Below are positions 63,167 to 64,000 of a stretch of DNA of 64,000 nt, piece after piece. Positions within the stretch are counted from its first letter, which is position 1, and each line of letters starts with the position of its first letter. Below the pieces are notes generated by a model. That model was not told where the DNA came from and did not search any database. It saw only the letters and a program-made list of their open reading frames with translations. A program made the position numbers and the translations under genes. The DNA is from Coffea arabica (taxonomy: Eukaryota > Streptophyta > Magnoliopsida > Gentianales > Rubiaceae): assembly GCF_036785885.1 (NCBI RefSeq), contig NC_092326.1, positions 43,271,572 through 43,335,571 on the forward strand, given 5' to 3'.

Positions 63167-64000
63167 CACCGTCGTGCGTTTTTCTTGCCGTCGGTGTGGC
63201 CGCCGTGCCCATGCCTTAGCCAACGCAGGGCAACGGCCGTCGTGCGGCCTAAGGCCCACCGCCTAGCCATGAGGGGCACCGTCGTGCGTTTTATTTGCCG
63301 TCGGTGTGGCATCGTGCCCATGCCTTAGCCAACGCTAGGCAACGGCCGTCGTGCGGCCTAAGGCCAAACGCCTAGCATCGTGCCCGTGCTTTAGCCAACG
63401 CAGGGCAATGGCCATCGTGCGGCCTAAGGGCAACCGCCTAGCCATGAGGGGCACCGTCGGCCGTTCTTCTTGCCGTCGGTGTGGCCATCGTGCCTATGCC
63501 TTAGCCAACGCAGGGCAACGGCCGTCGTGCGGCCTAAGGCCCACCGCTTAGCCATGAGGGGCACCGTCGTGCGTTTATCTTGCCGTCGGTGTGGCATTGT
63601 GCCCTTGCCTTAGCCAACGCAAGGCAACGGCCGTCGTGTGGCCTAAGGCCTACCGCCTAGCCATGAGGGGCACCGTCGGGCGTTTTTCTTGCCGTCGGTG
63701 TGGCATCATGCCCTTGCCTTAGCCAACGCAAGGCAATGGCCGTCGTGTGGCCTAAGGCCTACCACCTAGCCATGAGGGGCACTGTCGTGCGTTTTTCTTG
63801 CCGTTGCCTTAGCCAACGCAAGGCAACGGTCGTCGTGTGGCCTAAGGCGCACCGCTTAGCCATGAGGGGCACCGTCGTGCATTTTTCTTGCTGTGGATGT
63901 GGCGTCGTGCCCATGCCTTAGCCAACGCAAGCCAACGGCCGTCGTGCGGCCTAAGGCCTATCGCCTTGCCATGATGGGCACCGTCGTGCGTTTTTCACGT
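63167..64000. repeat. GC-rich tandem repeat, period ~110 bp, running off the window
   Basis: Unit starts (CACCGTCG or a one-base variant) fall at 63,167, 63,277, 63,452, 63,562, 63,671, 63,780, 63,870 and 63,979, so spacings are 110, 175, 110, 109, 109, 90 and 109. The 175 step holds an extra partial unit and the 90 step a deletion. Each unit carries TTGCCGTCGGTGTGGC, CCTTAGCCAACGCA, GGCCGTCGTG(C/T)GGCCTAAGG and GCC(A)TAGCCATGAGGGG-like phrases. It is CpG-rich, unlike the AT-rich DNA elsewhere. ORFs on both strands here are frames through the repeat. Confidence 0.93.

Noticed and set aside
63035..63921. Arg/His-rich ORFs on both strands in the GC-rich repeat
   Set aside because: Frames through a tandem repeat with few stop codons because of its GC content. 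They are open on both strands at once.

Overview
The window is nuclear DNA from a flowering plant, most likely a eudicot. The evidence is two spliced plant housekeeping genes with GT-AG introns, AT-rich intergenic DNA, a Mutator-like element with 9-bp target duplications, and more than 24 kb of nested Ty3/gypsy-type LTR sequence. Lineage below that level cannot be fixed from the sequence; a Gentianales/asterid source is only a weak impression from repeat types.

Layout. (1) 1-10.3 kb: AT-rich DNA with small local duplications and a decayed LINE ORF2 fragment (about 5.2-6.2 kb); no confident gene. (2) 10.6-16.3 kb, minus strand: a complete ten-exon gene for subunit 2 (p34-Arc, ARPC2) of the Arp2/3 actin-nucleating complex. 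(3) 16.9-20.7 kb: a hAT-like element and a Mutator-like element (86-bp perfect terminal inverted repeats, 9-bp target duplication). The Mutator-like element holds a broken GRF zinc-finger ORF and a cluster of palindromes. (4) 20.9-23.4 kb, plus strand: the first five exons of a site-2 protease (S2P) gene, divergently arranged from ARPC2. (5) 23,501-24,000: a 500-N scaffold gap. (6) 24,001-36,426 repeats 11,075-23,500 at a constant offset of 12,926 bp. Both copies end exactly at the gap edges, so this looks like two unmerged overlapping contig ends rather than a biological duplication. Collapsing it leaves one ARPC2 gene and one S2P gene. (7) 36.4-38.5 kb: S2P exons 6-9, after which coding similarity stops and LTR-derived DNA begins.

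(8) 38.5-63.2 kb is a nest of related LTR elements with very long LTRs (2.7-4.3 kb) and tiny non-coding interiors (738 or 785 bp). The interiors keep a primer-binding site matching initiator tRNA-Met and a polypurine tract, but no gag or pol. A plus-strand LTR remnant (D) was split by a minus-strand array LTR-int-LTR-int-LTR (array A, 38,652-49,829, 5-bp target duplication CGGGC). D was split again by a minus-strand solo LTR (C, 49,982-52,704, target duplication ACCCA). A second array (B, from 53,351) lies in plus orientation and has three LTRs; the third breaks at 63,166. (9) From 63,167 to the window end runs a GC-rich tandem repeat with a period of about 110 bp.

The two real genes act separately: ARPC2 in branched-actin nucleation, S2P in regulated intramembrane proteolysis. 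Nothing suggests a functional link. The most notable points are the false duplication, the tandem non-autonomous LTR arrays with a chimeric LTR, the Mutator-like element near the S2P start, and the apparent loss or displacement of the S2P 3' end.
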